DNA of 64,000 nt from Candidatus Latescibacterota bacterium. Lineage in GTDB: Bacteria > JAAXHH01. The notes beneath the pieces are model-generated. The model did not search any database. It was not told the origin of the DNA and was given only the letters and a program-made list of their open reading frames with translations. Positions 48,588-58,015 of the stretch are shown here, in pieces. Both the position numbers and the translations under genes were made by a program. The stretch lies in assembly GCA_022822725.1 (NCBI GenBank), contig JAJEAN010000007.1:1189045-1253044 (forward strand). The letters are read 5' to 3'. Each line of letters opens with the position of its first letter. Position 1 is the first letter of the stretch.

Positions 48588-50051
48588 ATGAAACGCAGCA
48601 ACCGCCCCAACGTCGTCCTCATCTGCGCCGACCAGCTTCGCGGCGACACGCTCGGTGTCGCGGGCCATCCCGTGGTCCACACGCCCGGCATCGACGCCCT
48701 GGCCCATACCGGACACTACTTTCCCCGCGCGGTATCGGAGGTGCCCTCCTGCGTGGGCGCCCGCAGGACGCTCTTCAGCGGCCAGTGGCCGGTCACCCAC
48801 GGCATGGTCGGTTTCGACGACATGGCGGCGTGGGACGAGCCCGACACGCTCTGCCGGGTATTCCAGCGCAACGGCTACAAGACCTACTGTATAGGAAAAA
48901 GACATGTCTACCCACAGGATGAACCCTACGGCTTCGACCGCATCGTCGCCCACGAGGAAGGCCGGTTCCTTTCTCCTGGATACCGCGACGACTACCTGGA
49001 CTGGCTTGCCGATCAGGGATGGGGCGACTTCGGCCTCTTCAACGCGGGCGTGACCAACAACGGGTACACCTCGCGCCCGTGTGTTTTCCCGGAGGAATAC
49101 CACGTGACCACCTGGACGGCCACGCAGGCTATCCGCATCATGGACGAACACGTGCGGGATCACGGCCGGGACACGCCCTTCTTCCTGTTCGTTTCCTTCA
49201 GCAAGCCCCATCCGCCCTGGGACCCGCCCGCGTTTTTTTTCGAACGGTACGCTAACGACCCCGACCTGCCCGATCCGGTCATCGGCGATCCGTCCCGCTA
49301 CGTGGGTGGACGCATGTCCTTCGTCAAGGCCCACGGCCCCTTTCCGGAAGCCGAGTATCTTCCCCTGTCTCTCAAGAATATCCGGCGGGCCCGGGCGGGC
49401 TACTACGGATGTATCGATCACGTGGACACCCAGATCACCCGGTTTACCTATCACATGTGGCGCATGCTGCGGCTGCGCAATCTCGTCTTCGCCTTCGTCG
49501 GAGACCACGGCGACATGCTGGGCGACCACCATTACTGGGCCAAGTCCTACGGGTACGAGGGGTCGATCCGCGTGCCCTTCGTCCTGAACTTTCCCGCGCA
49601 GATGGATCTTCCCGCCGGCCGCCGGTACCCCGACACGACCGTGGGCCTGGCCGACCTGATGCCCACGCTGCTCGACGTGTGCGGCCTGCCCGCACCAGGG
49701 CGCATGGACGGCCTTTCGCTCATGCCGCTCCTGCGGGGCGAGATAGACCGGTTGGAGCGGGAGTACCTGCACGCCGAACACCTCGAATTCGGTCATTACC
49801 TGGTCGGCCACAGGGACAAGTTCATCTGGCATTACCGGACCGGGCAATTCGAGTACTACGATCTCCAGGAAGATCCGCTCGAATGCCGTAACCTGTACGG
49901 GGAAGATCATCCCGGGGCCCGTGCCCTTCGCGACCAGCTGCGTGGCCTGATCGCGGACCAGGGCCGTGAGTGTGATTTCATGCGTGATGGGGCATTGAGC
50001 AACGAAGTCGCACAAAGACACACCCACGAATTCCCGCCCTACGCGGTGTAA
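48588..50051 (+). CDS. Sulfatase family protein (formylglycine site CVGAR)
   Basis: 487-residue alkaline-phosphatase-fold hydrolase. Metal-binding start NVVLICADQLRGDTL; candidate formylglycine Cys 55 in SCVGARRTLFSG, where the usual C-x-P/A-x-R has Gly at the third position; second metal site GDHGDMLGDHHYW. No signal peptide, so it may be cytoplasmic or act on imported sulfated sugars or lipids. GAGGA precedes the ATG; the frame is open upstream. A run of eight T at about 49234-49241 encodes PPAFFFERY and is in frame. Confidence 0.9.
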   Translation: MKRSNRPNVVLICADQLRGDTLGVAGHPVVHTPGIDALAHTGHYFPRAVSEVPSCVGARRTLFSGQWPVTHGMVGFDDMAAWDEPDTLCRVFQRNGYKTYCIGKRHVYPQDEPYGFDRIVAHEEGRFLSPGYRDDYLDWLADQGWGDFGLFNAGVTNNGYTSRPCVFPEEYHVTTWTATQAIRIMDEHVRDHGRDTPFFLFVSFSKPHPPWDPPAFFFERYANDPDLPDPVIGDPSRYVGGRMSFVKAHGPFPEAEYLPLSLKNIRRARAGYYGCIDHVDTQITRFTYHMWRMLRLRNLVFAFVGDHGDMLGDHHYWAKSYGYEGSIRVPFVLNFPAQMDLPAGRRYPDTTVGLADLMPTLLDVCGLPAPGRMDGLSLMPLLRGEIDRLEREYLHAEHLEFGHYLVGHRDKFIWHYRTGQFEYYDLQEDPLECRNLYGEDHPGARALRDQLRGLIADQGRECDFMRDGALSNEVAQRHTHEFPPYAV

Positions 50052-50074
50052 CGTTTTCCTCGGCGAGGCACGCC

Positions 50075-51076
50075 ATGGAACAACCTTTCGAGCCCACCTA
50101 TGATCGCAAGGGGCTGCGCCCCCGGTTTCCCGAGTCGATTCCGCTCGATAAAACCCGCGAAAAGCTGCTGGAGCTGTTCGGCATGGCGGACGTCCCGGAG
50201 CAGGTCGATTATTCGGAGGGCGATTCCCGGGTGGAAGACGGCTTGCGGCTCACGGACCTTACCTACGCCAACTCCCTCGAGGAGACGGTACCGGCGATCC
50301 TGATCGAACCCCTGGACAACCCGGCCGAACACCTCCCCGGCGTGGTCTGCGTGCCGGGAACAGGCGGATCGGCCGAGCGCATGGCCCACGAACGTTTCTA
50401 CAAGGACGGTCCCAACGACCCGCCGCTCTATGGATGGGCGCGGGAGCTAGCGCGGCGGGGTTTCGTCACGCTGGCCATTTCGCCCAAAGGTTGCCACGGT
50501 CGGGGCACGAACGAGGTGTCCTGGTACATCGAGCTCAAGCACCTGCTGGCCTACGGCATCTCGCAGATGGGACTGCTCGTGGAGGAAGCGCTCAGGGGCG
50601 TTCGCGTGCTCGAGGTCCAGGACCGGGTCGGGAGGAACAAGGTGGGATTGACGGGCATGTCCCTGGGAGGCAACGCGACCTGGTACTCCATGGCCTGCGC
50701 CCCGTGGCTGGCGGCCGGCGTGCCCATCTGCGGCGGCGTGGGACAGTTGGAGAGCGTCATACGGGGTGGCGATCTGTACCGCCACAGCGCCTACTTCTAC
50801 GTGCCTCACATGCTCCGCTACTTCGACCATCCGGAGATCGTCGCGAACTGTATCGCGCCGCGCCCCTTCATGATGGTGGCGCCCACGTCGGACGAGGACA
50901 TGCCGAAGTCCGGCGTCGACGAGCTCATTCGCGTGGTGGCCCCGGTTTACCGGGACGCCGGGGCAGGTGACCAGTTCCGCGTGTACCAGCCCGAGGGCAA
51001 CCACGTCTTCAGAATCGAGTACTTCGAATGGATGGTAGATTGGTTCGACCAGTTCCTCAAGGGAGATAATGCTTGA
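50075..51076 (+). CDS. Alpha/beta hydrolase, acetylxylan-esterase/dienelactone-hydrolase-like
   Basis: 333-residue alpha/beta hydrolase. Nucleophile Ser in GLTGMSLGGNATW (about residue 196), acid Asp in PTSDEDMPKSG and His in PEGNHVFRIEYF complete the triad. An N-terminal cap precedes the fold. No signal peptide. It starts 23 bases after the sulfatase gene and probably removes ester groups from the same substrate class; that is inference. Confidence 0.83.
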   Translation: MEQPFEPTYDRKGLRPRFPESIPLDKTREKLLELFGMADVPEQVDYSEGDSRVEDGLRLTDLTYANSLEETVPAILIEPLDNPAEHLPGVVCVPGTGGSAERMAHERFYKDGPNDPPLYGWARELARRGFVTLAISPKGCHGRGTNEVSWYIELKHLLAYGISQMGLLVEEALRGVRVLEVQDRVGRNKVGLTGMSLGGNATWYSMACAPWLAAGVPICGGVGQLESVIRGGDLYRHSAYFYVPHMLRYFDHPEIVANCIAPRPFMMVAPTSDEDMPKSGVDELIRVVAPVYRDAGAGDQFRVYQPEGNHVFRIEYFEWMVDWFDQFLKGDNA

Positions 51077-51142
51077 CGGCCCGCACGATCCGGACTTACT
51101 TTTAATGTGTTCCCTTCAACATGTTTCAGGCAGGATGACACC

Positions 51143-52342
51143 GTGAGCAAAACTGCCAGAGACCCCATCGAATCGGGCGACTCCCCGGAAATCGTCGGTC
51201 CGGACCACACCGCGTTGACCGACGAGGAAGTGCTGACCGAGGGCCCCGAGTACAACAAGCCGCTCCCCAAGACCCGCGTGAAGTGGTACCGTTGCCGCGT
51301 GACGCGGGAGCAGTTGGCCAGCCTCAACAAACGCAGCGATTTCCTCGGATTTGTCCAGTCCGTGGGCTATCTGGCCGTCCTCGCCGTCGCGGCCGGCGCC
51401 GCTATCTATTCGTCCCTCAACTGGCCGTGGTACGTTACGCTGCTTCTGGTGTTCATCAACGGACACTTCTGGCATTTCCTGGTCAACGGGTTTCACGAAC
51501 TGGTCCATGATTCCGTTTTCAGGACGCGGTGGCTGAACCGCTTCTTCCTCCGCGTGTATTCTTTTCTGGGATGGCACAACCACCACCATTTCTGGGCGAG
51601 TCATACCGAACATCACAAGTACACGCTTCACCATCCGGACGACCAGGAGGTGGTCCTTCCCCAGAAGATCGACATGCGGAACATGTGGAAGTGGTCGATC
51701 ATCAACTACCGTTACCCCTACGACCTGGTGAAAGGAAGGCTGGCGGCCGTCGCCGGTAAAATCCCGGGCGATCGCTGGTCGCAGGAGCTGTTTCCTGAAA
51801 GCGACCCGGACCGGCGCAGGGCCTACACCAACTGGGAACGCGTCATGTTCACCGGCCACGTGCTGATCGCGGGCGTATCGCTGGTCTACGGCCTGTGGGT
51901 TGTTCCCCTTGTCTTCACCTTCCCGAAGATGATCGGCGCGTGGTTGCAGCACCTGTGCAACGCGACGCAGCACGCGGGATTGCAGGATGAGGTTCCCGAC
52001 TATCGACTGTGCTGCAGGACGTTCTATATCAACCCCATCCTGCAGTTTCTCTACTGGCACATGAACTACCATACCGAGCACCACATGTACGCGGCGGTGC
52101 CATGCTACAGACTGGGCCGGCTGCACCGGCTCATCAAGCACGAGATGCCTTACTGCACCAGTGGTTTGTGGGAGACGTGGAAGCAGATCATCCAGATCGC
52201 GGACCGCCAGGAAAAGGAACCCGGTTACCAGTTCATCGCCGAACTTCCCGAGACCGCGCCATCACCCGCACTCGCGAGCTCTTCCACACCCGCGACCCCT
52301 TCCGCCCCCGCGAGCTCTTCCGCACCCCGGAATTCCACATGA
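51143..52342 (+). CDS. Fatty-acid desaturase-type membrane di-iron oxygenase
   Basis: Integral membrane oxygenase of 399 residues. The three histidine boxes are intact: HELVHD (about 120), HNHHHFWASHTEHH (about 145) and NYHTEHHMY (about 310), between hydrophobic helices. The GTG at 51143 (VSKTARD) is preferred; the frame starts at GTG 51107. A low-complexity Ser/Ala/Pro tail (from about residue 370) contains a 36-base near-repeat and ends in an ATGA overlap with the next gene. It may act on fatty acids, carotenoids or a sulfated lipid. Confidence 0.87.
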   Translation: MSKTARDPIESGDSPEIVGPDHTALTDEEVLTEGPEYNKPLPKTRVKWYRCRVTREQLASLNKRSDFLGFVQSVGYLAVLAVAAGAAIYSSLNWPWYVTLLLVFINGHFWHFLVNGFHELVHDSVFRTRWLNRFFLRVYSFLGWHNHHHFWASHTEHHKYTLHHPDDQEVVLPQKIDMRNMWKWSIINYRYPYDLVKGRLAAVAGKIPGDRWSQELFPESDPDRRRAYTNWERVMFTGHVLIAGVSLVYGLWVVPLVFTFPKMIGAWLQHLCNATQHAGLQDEVPDYRLCCRTFYINPILQFLYWHMNYHTEHHMYAAVPCYRLGRLHRLIKHEMPYCTSGLWETWKQIIQIADRQEKEPGYQFIAELPETAPSPALASSSTPATPSAPASSSAPRNST

Positions 52343-53466
52343 AAATCACCGCCATCCGGCTCTTCATCCTTGAAGACCCGGACCAGCCGCAGTACTACCA
52401 TGAGCTGAGGCGGGTTCCCGGCCTGAGACGCATTCAGTACACCCACGGCAGTAAATCTCATCCCAGGGCCGGCGGACTGCACCAGCACTTCATCCGGGTG
52501 GAGACCGACGAAGACATCGAGGGCACGTGCACGACCACGATGGACCGGGAGCAGGTTGAGATCCTGCGGACGCAGGTACTCGGCAAAAATCCTTTGAACC
52601 GCGAAGAACTCTTCCAGATGCTCCACAAGGGCACGCGCTGGCTGTACCAGAAACCCGGTTGGTTCGGCGATTTCGACAACTGCCTGTGGGACATCGCGGG
52701 CAAGAAGGCGGGCCTGCCGGTCTACGCCCTGATCGGCCGGGTCCGGGACCGGTTCCCGGTGTATCTGACCGGTGGCGATTCCGACCTCGGGACCTACCTG
52801 CAAATGATCGAAGACGGCAGGGCGTACGGCGTAAACGCCTACAAATTCCACACCTACAAGGGCGGCAAGGCGGACATTCCGATCTTCAGGGAAGTCCGGA
52901 GGATCGTCGGTCCCGATTACCTGCTGCTGAACGACCCGGTCTGTTCATACACGCTGCAGGAAGCCATCGAGGTGGGTCGGGTCATGGAGGAACTGGACTT
53001 CGTCTGGCTGGAAGAACCGATGCATGAACAGAAGGAGCATCAGTACCGGGAACTGTGCCAGGCGTTGACCATACCGGTGATGGGGAACGAAACGCTGATG
53101 CACGACCTGGGCATTTCGACCCAGCGGCTGATTTCAGGGGCGACCGACCTGCTGCGCGCCAACGCGCGGTTCGGGACCACGCAGGTGCTCAAGATGGCCC
53201 ATTTCGCCGAGATGTACGACACCAACATCGAGCTGAACGCCGAAGGCGGCCTGTTCGGACTCGTCCACGCCCATCTCGGATGTTGTATCGACAATACGGG
53301 GTTCTACGAAACCGGAACAAGGGGATTCGTCGACACGGCCAGCACCTGGGGCATGGCCAACAAGCCGCTCATAACGGACGGCCACATCGTACCGCCCGAT
53401 GGCCCGGGCTGGGGCACGGAATGGAACTCCGAGCGCTTCGAGGCCATGACCGTGGCGGAATACTGA
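52339..53466 (+). CDS. Mandelate racemase/muconate-lactonizing (enolase superfamily) enzyme
   Basis: 375-residue enolase-superfamily enzyme, probably an acid-sugar dehydratase. Metal ligands are Asp in LLLNDPVCSY, Glu in VWLEEPMHEQ and Glu in PVMGNETLMH, with the lysine motif NAYKFHTYKGG. Start ATG 52339 overlaps the desaturase stop (ATGA), so the genes are translationally coupled. Differs from the enzyme at 56782 in all active-site blocks. Confidence 0.9.
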   Translation: MKITAIRLFILEDPDQPQYYHELRRVPGLRRIQYTHGSKSHPRAGGLHQHFIRVETDEDIEGTCTTTMDREQVEILRTQVLGKNPLNREELFQMLHKGTRWLYQKPGWFGDFDNCLWDIAGKKAGLPVYALIGRVRDRFPVYLTGGDSDLGTYLQMIEDGRAYGVNAYKFHTYKGGKADIPIFREVRRIVGPDYLLLNDPVCSYTLQEAIEVGRVMEELDFVWLEEPMHEQKEHQYRELCQALTIPVMGNETLMHDLGISTQRLISGATDLLRANARFGTTQVLKMAHFAEMYDTNIELNAEGGLFGLVHAHLGCCIDNTGFYETGTRGFVDTASTWGMANKPLITDGHIVPPDGPGWGTEWNSERFEAMTVAEY

Positions 53467-53545
53467 CTCCGAATGCGCCGCCTGCCGGCGCTTGCGGTCC
53501 GCGGCCATCCGCCGTCAACCGCCGCACAAAACGAAGACCCGCGCA

Positions 53546-54019
53546 TTAGACTTCCAGGTACTTGATCTCACCGTGTATACACTTTGTAGATACCTGTAGA
53601 CGGGCAACCGTGACGGGAAGACTGAATCGGCGAGGTCCCGCGGAGCCGGGATTGAGCTGCCATACCCCATCGCTGCGTCGGTCCCATATTGGCTGGTGGG
53701 AATGGCCGTAAATGACCACGTCGACACCTGCCGCGACCGGGTCAACGCGCAGGTCCGCGATATCATGCACGACGTAGATGGACCGGCCTCCGACCTCCAG
53801 CAGTTCGGTCATCGGCAGGCGCGCAGCCCATGCCTGGTAGTCGGTGTTCCCCCGCACCACCGTCACCGGTGCGATCGCCGACAGTTCGTCCAGGATATCT
53901 TCCCCGCCCACGTCTCCACCGTGAATGATCCTCTCCACCCCATCCAATGCGTCGACGGCCTCCGGCCGCAACAGGCCGTGGGTATCTGAAATCACCCCGA
54001 TCTCGACGGTCTCTCTCAT
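53546..54019 (-). CDS. YfcE/MJ0936-type metallophosphoesterase
   Basis: 157-residue calcineurin-like phosphoesterase. Metal motifs VISDTHG, HGGDVGG, RGNTD, and GHSHQP near the C-terminus are all present. Family members hydrolyse phosphodiesters; the physiological substrate is unknown. ATG 54019 gives the usual short N-terminus; the frame opens at 54037. Convergent with the preceding gene. Confidence 0.92.
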   Translation of the reverse strand: MRETVEIGVISDTHGLLRPEAVDALDGVERIIHGGDVGGEDILDELSAIAPVTVVRGNTDYQAWAARLPMTELLEVGGRSIYVVHDIADLRVDPVAAGVDVVIYGHSHQPIWDRRSDGVWQLNPGSAGPRRFSLPVTVARLQVSTKCIHGEIKYLEV

Positions 54020-54053
54020 AGGCCTCCGCGCCCGCATCTATGCCACCAGGCCG

Positions 54054-54506
54054 CTAGGACTGGTCTTTCGCGGTGCCCGGCATCAGGCTGTACTTGCCCG
54101 GACCGGTAAACCAAAGGGCTATATAGATCGCACAGAGTTCCATGGCATGAGAGGCGCCGTTGAGCCCGGAAGCCGGGTCGTCTGCGGGCAGTGACAGGTG
54201 ACGCAACATGGCCATCAGCATGGTAAGCGCAAGGAGCGTCGTCGCGGGCCGGAAGAACACGCCGAGTAACACCAGGATCGAGCAGAAGAATTCCGCGAAC
54301 CCGGCCATGAAGCCCCAGAACGCCGGAAGGAAGCTGATGCCGACCAGTTCCATGTTGCCGCCGATGGCGGCCCAGCGCTCGGGATTGGAAATTTTGCCCC
54401 AGCCGTGAAAGGCCGCCATGCTGAAGCCGATCACGATGCGGATGATGAGCAGGCCGAGGTCGGTCATGCCGAGATTCTTCGTTAAGAAGCACACCAGTCT
54501 GTTCAT
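54054..54506 (-). CDS. DoxX family membrane protein
   Basis: 150-residue inner-membrane protein with four hydrophobic helices (about 17-35, 60-85, 88-105, 120-138) and the DoxX-type motif FHGWGKISNPERW after helix 1. DoxX proteins act in redox or quinone-linked membrane processes and often have no defined role. It lies 34 bases before the metallophosphoesterase gene on the same strand. Confidence 0.88.
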   Translation of the reverse strand: MNRLVCFLTKNLGMTDLGLLIIRIVIGFSMAAFHGWGKISNPERWAAIGGNMELVGISFLPAFWGFMAGFAEFFCSILVLLGVFFRPATTLLALTMLMAMLRHLSLPADDPASGLNGASHAMELCAIYIALWFTGPGKYSLMPGTAKDQS

Positions 54507-54628
54507 GTTGTTATCCTCGTGGGTTGGGTGATTTCATGCTCAACTGCTAAAAAGCAAGCGAGTAAATGCAACGACGGGTGAGACGACGTGAATGCACTGT
54601 CCGGGCCGGGACAGGCCGGGCCGGGACG

Positions 54629-55627
54629 TCACGTCCAGACCACTTCCCGCGCTTCTCCTCCAGGTCCGGCCTGCAGGATCGTATCCGCCACGGCGATGGC
54701 CTTGACCGCCTCCGTGCCCGGCGACAGACAGGTGACGTCTCCGCGGACGCAGGACAGGAAATGCGCTGCCTGGAAGGCGTACATGTCCGGATCCGATTTT
54801 GCCTTGATCAAGGTCTGTTCGCCTTCCCGGTCCGTGAAGCAACAGTACTGGTGGGGTTCGGCGTCTTCCGGGTCGGGCAGATCCCCGGTGCCGAACTGAA
54901 TGAACCCCTTCGGACCGATGATGTCGTGCAGCCCGTTGCCCCGGGCCACCCAGCTCCATGACATGAGCAACTGGTTGCCGTTCCCGTAGCGTACGATGGC
55001 GGAACAGGTGTCCAGGGCGGATGACTCGGGTTCCAGGTCGATCGAACTGGACAGGACGCTCTCGGGATCGCCGAAGAGGAAGTTGGCGAAGTCGTAGTTA
55101 TGGACGGCGCCGTCCATCAGCGGTCCGCCCCCCATGTCGTGGTCCATGTACCAGCGTCCCGGCCCGAACCCGGCCATCGCGTTGCGCCAGAGGATGGGCG
55201 ACCCCAGCTTTCCCGAGGCCACGTACGCGCCCCAGGACTTCCAGTGGGGATCGAAACGGCGGCAATGGGCGACCATGATGAAGGTGTTGTTTCGATCCGC
55301 CGCCTCGTTGAGCCGATTGCATTCCTCCACCGTGCGCGCCATGGGCTTTTCCACCAGCACCGGGATGCCCGCGTCGAGAGCGATCAACGCCGCGGCGCAG
55401 TGCAGCCCGGTCGGCACGGCGATCACAACGGCATCCACTTCACCGCTGTTGACGATGGCTTCCGTGGAATCAAACAGCTTCGTGCCGGGGAAGGTCTCGG
55501 CGAAACGCGCCCGCATATCCGAAGACGGATCGGCGCCCGCGACCAGCCTGCAACCCTCAACCGCGCTGAATGCCCGGGCCTGGTGCGAACCCATGCCGCC
55601 GAGTCCGATAGAACCCACCCTGATCAT
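54629..55627 (-). CDS. Gfo/Idh/MocA family oxidoreductase, second copy
   Basis: 332-residue NAD(P)-dependent dehydrogenase. Rossmann motif VGSIGLGGMGSHQARAF, EKP motif in LVEKPMARTVEECN, and the C-terminal domain with DMGGGPLMDGAVHNYDFANFLFG. Substrate unknown; a sugar or inositol derivative is typical. No neighbour indicates a specific pathway. Confidence 0.92.
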   Translation of the reverse strand: MIRVGSIGLGGMGSHQARAFSAVEGCRLVAGADPSSDMRARFAETFPGTKLFDSTEAIVNSGEVDAVVIAVPTGLHCAAALIALDAGIPVLVEKPMARTVEECNRLNEAADRNNTFIMVAHCRRFDPHWKSWGAYVASGKLGSPILWRNAMAGFGPGRWYMDHDMGGGPLMDGAVHNYDFANFLFGDPESVLSSSIDLEPESSALDTCSAIVRYGNGNQLLMSWSWVARGNGLHDIIGPKGFIQFGTGDLPDPEDAEPHQYCCFTDREGEQTLIKAKSDPDMYAFQAAHFLSCVRGDVTCLSPGTEAVKAIAVADTILQAGPGGEAREVVWT

Positions 55628-55892
55628 GGTCTGTCCTTTCGTGGAATGTCCCTGGATCTACGTCTGCAATTCAGGTTTCCGCAATCGCCGATGAGCTTTC
55701 TAACCGCTGTCGTCGAATCGGGAGGAAACATAAATGCAAATCCGCTTGTCCAATAGATGTCAGGTACTATAACTAAACGGTGGTCAAGTATTCAAGACCT
55801 TATGTAATCTGGTCGCGATGCAATCTGGTCGCGGATAGGGCACTATGCGTACCGTCCGCGACACCGGCCCACAAACCACGGGAGATCATGCT
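55628..55892. other. Intergenic region with 16-bp repeat
   Basis: 265 bases between divergent genes. AT-richer around 55740-55800 and includes the tandem 16-mer at 55804-55835. No clear promoter pair or gene is seen. Confidence 0.35.
55804..55835. repeat. 16-bp tandem repeat
   Basis: Two copies (55804-55819, 55820-55835) of an AATCTGGTCGCG-containing unit, differing at two positions, upstream of the TM2-domain gene. Confidence 0.85.
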
Positions 55893-56216
55893 ATGTCCCA
55901 TGAAACGGAGCTGCGGGAAGCGAACCTGGCTAAAAGTGACCTGGCGAACGGGGAACAGTTGCAGTTCGACGTGCAGTTCGCAACCCGGCGAAAAGACCCG
56001 AGAACCGCCCTCGCGATCAGTATCATTGGAGGTTCGCTTGGGGTCGACCGATTCTATATTGGCGATATTGGCCTCGGCATAGCCAAGTTACTGACCCTCG
56101 GCGGGTTGTTTATCTGGACGATCATCGACTGGTTCCTGATCATGGATGCGGCCCGGCTCAATAACAGCGAGCTCATGCGTCAGGTCCGCGACAGTATAGT
56201 TCAGTCGAGAACCTGA
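55893..56216 (+). CDS. TM2 domain-containing membrane protein
   Basis: 107-residue protein with a soluble N-terminus followed by the TM2 motif: two hydrophobic helices with GGSLGVDRFYIGDIGLGIAKLLTLGG and a DxF motif between them, then WTIIDWFLIM. Function is unknown for the family. ATG 55893 has GGAG about 9 bases upstream; the frame opens at 55845. The stop codon sits in a tandem 18-bp duplication. Confidence 0.82.
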   Translation: MSHETELREANLAKSDLANGEQLQFDVQFATRRKDPRTALAISIIGGSLGVDRFYIGDIGLGIAKLLTLGGLFIWTIIDWFLIMDAARLNNSELMRQVRDSIVQSRT

Positions 56217-56246
56217 TCCGGACTGGCGACCTGATCCGGACTGGCG
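56211..56246. repeat. Perfect 18-bp tandem duplication across the TM2 gene stop codon
   Basis: Bases 56211-56228 and 56229-56246 are identical; the first copy carries the TGA stop. Same arrangement as at the end of the ecfA gene. Confidence 0.95.
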
Positions 56247-56313
56247 GCTGGAAATGGTTTGCCGTTCAGATGCCAACTGCCTGCGTACGGGATTCCTGGA
56301 GAGGACGCGAAGA

Positions 56314-56694
56314 CTACCAGGTCGGAGCATCCTTCGGATCCGGTCCGTATCGATTCTCGCCTCTCGTGCCTTGCAGAATCAAAAACACCAGCAGAACCAC
56401 GACGCCGACAATCGGGATGAACGCGATCAGAATCCACCAGCCGCTGCGCTCTGTATCGTGGAGTCTTCGAAAAATCACCGCGAGATAGGGTACGATTACC
56501 GCTACATAGTAAAGGGTACTCAGGAACCCAAGGCTTTCTCCGTCCATCTCGAACTGCCATCCCATAAACTCGTCAATCACCGCGAGGAATATCGAAATGA
56601 TCGCGGAGAAAAGGAAGAACATCCAGAATTCCTTCCTCCTCGCCCTTCCGCTGAATACGGTGTACTTCTTCAATACATCCATATACCAGTGCAT
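56314..56694 (-). CDS. DUF805 family membrane protein
   Basis: 126-residue inner-membrane protein with the DUF805 signature YTVFSGRARRKEFWMF near the start and FRRLHDTERSGWW in the middle, and three hydrophobic helices. ATG 56694 (MHWYMDVLKKY) matches the family start; the frame opens at 56730. Function unknown; convergent with the TM2 gene. Confidence 0.88.
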   Translation of the reverse strand: MHWYMDVLKKYTVFSGRARRKEFWMFFLFSAIISIFLAVIDEFMGWQFEMDGESLGFLSTLYYVAVIVPYLAVIFRRLHDTERSGWWILIAFIPIVGVVVLLVFLILQGTRGENRYGPDPKDAPTW

Positions 56695-56781
56695 ACGCCC
56701 TCCCCTGCCGTGTGTATCTTCAATCAGCACGAATCATGGTGCCAGACCAATCACGGTACCAGGAATCAAGGGCTGATCGTC

Positions 56782-57903
56782 TCACTGCCATAACGCTTCC
56801 CCATCCGGCATTTGCGACGCCAGAAACGCCTCGTTCAGTTCCACGCCCAGTCCGGGCGCTTCCGTCAATACCACGTGTCCGTCCTGGATAACCGATTCCT
56901 CCGTCGCGAGGACGTCATCCCACGTCGGATCGTCGAAACGATGGAACTCAAGCGCGAGGAAATTCGGTACGCTCGCACAGACATGGGCGTCGCCGACCGT
57001 GCTCAGCGCGCTGGAGTTGTTGTGCGGGGCGAAGGGCACATAGTACATCTCGGCCATGTTGGCGATCTTCCTGCATTCCGACAGGCCCCCGCACTTCGAG
57101 ATATCCGGCATGATGATGTCTGCGGCCTGCTGCTGAAGCAAATCCCTGAATCCATGGCGAAGATAGAGGTTCTCGCCGACGCAGATGGGCGTCCCGGTGG
57201 CATGGGTGATCTTGGCCAGCGCGTCGATATTCTCCGGCGGCACCGGTTCCTCGAGCCACAGGAGGTTCAATGACTCGAATTCATGGGCCATCTTCATGCC
57301 GGCCGTCGCGTCGTACCGGCCGTGGAGGTCTATGGCCAGGTCGAGGGAAGGGCCGATGCCTTCCCGGATCGCGAAGGCCTGGTCCACGAGCGACTTCAAT
57401 TCGTCGGGCGTGACCGACCAGTTCCAGGGGTCCAGCTTGTGGGGGTTCGCCGCATCGTCGAGATCGAACTTGATCGCCGTGAAACCCCGTTCCTCTACCT
57501 CCGCGGCGCGCTCGTTGTAGTCGGCGTGCGCGCTGTCCACGTACAGGCGCACCCGGTCCCTGAACTTGCCTCCAAGAAGGCGGTATACCGGTACGCCCTG
57601 CGCCTTTCCGGCCAGGTCCCAGAGGGCGATTTCAATGCCGGTCAGCGCCGAAATGGCGGCGCCACCCGCGCCGCCCATGAATATGTATCTCCGGCGGATT
57701 AGTTCGAAGCAGGCGTCCACGTCGCGGGGGTCCATGCCGATGATCATCTTCGCCATATGACGGGTTGAGTCTCGCCAGCCGCCGTCGACGTGACTGGTTT
57801 CCCCTGTACCGTATACACCCTCGTCGGTATATACGCGGACGTAGTGGTACGTGTACCCGGACGGAACCTTCACATCGGCGGTTTTTATCTCGGTAATCTT
57901 CAT
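56782..57903 (-). CDS. Mandelate racemase/muconate-lactonizing (enolase superfamily) enzyme, second copy
   Basis: 373-residue enolase-superfamily enzyme. Metal ligands Asp in LAIDLHGRYD, Glu in LLWLEEPVPP, Glu in ICVGENLYLRHG; the catalytic His-type residue in FAPHNNSSALS and the KxD motif AIKFDLDDA. This matches mandelate-racemase-type acid-sugar dehydratases (galactonate/galactarate group). ATG 57903 gives the normal family length. Confidence 0.92.
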   Translation of the reverse strand: MKITEIKTADVKVPSGYTYHYVRVYTDEGVYGTGETSHVDGGWRDSTRHMAKMIIGMDPRDVDACFELIRRRYIFMGGAGGAAISALTGIEIALWDLAGKAQGVPVYRLLGGKFRDRVRLYVDSAHADYNERAAEVEERGFTAIKFDLDDAANPHKLDPWNWSVTPDELKSLVDQAFAIREGIGPSLDLAIDLHGRYDATAGMKMAHEFESLNLLWLEEPVPPENIDALAKITHATGTPICVGENLYLRHGFRDLLQQQAADIIMPDISKCGGLSECRKIANMAEMYYVPFAPHNNSSALSTVGDAHVCASVPNFLALEFHRFDDPTWDDVLATEESVIQDGHVVLTEAPGLGVELNEAFLASQMPDGEALWQ

Positions 57904-58015
57904 TCCTTCTCCTGTCGGTTTTCGGGTTGATCAGGGCTTCCGGACGGGTATTCCGCGTACCGCAATCCATGCCGGCTCGCATGTGCAACGGCCGGCACGC
58001 CGCCGGTCTTCCCGC

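Noticed and set aside
49230-49245. Frameshift at the run of eight T in the sulfatase gene
   Set aside because: The frame continues with conserved sulfatase sequence on both sides, so the run is genuine coding for Phe residues.
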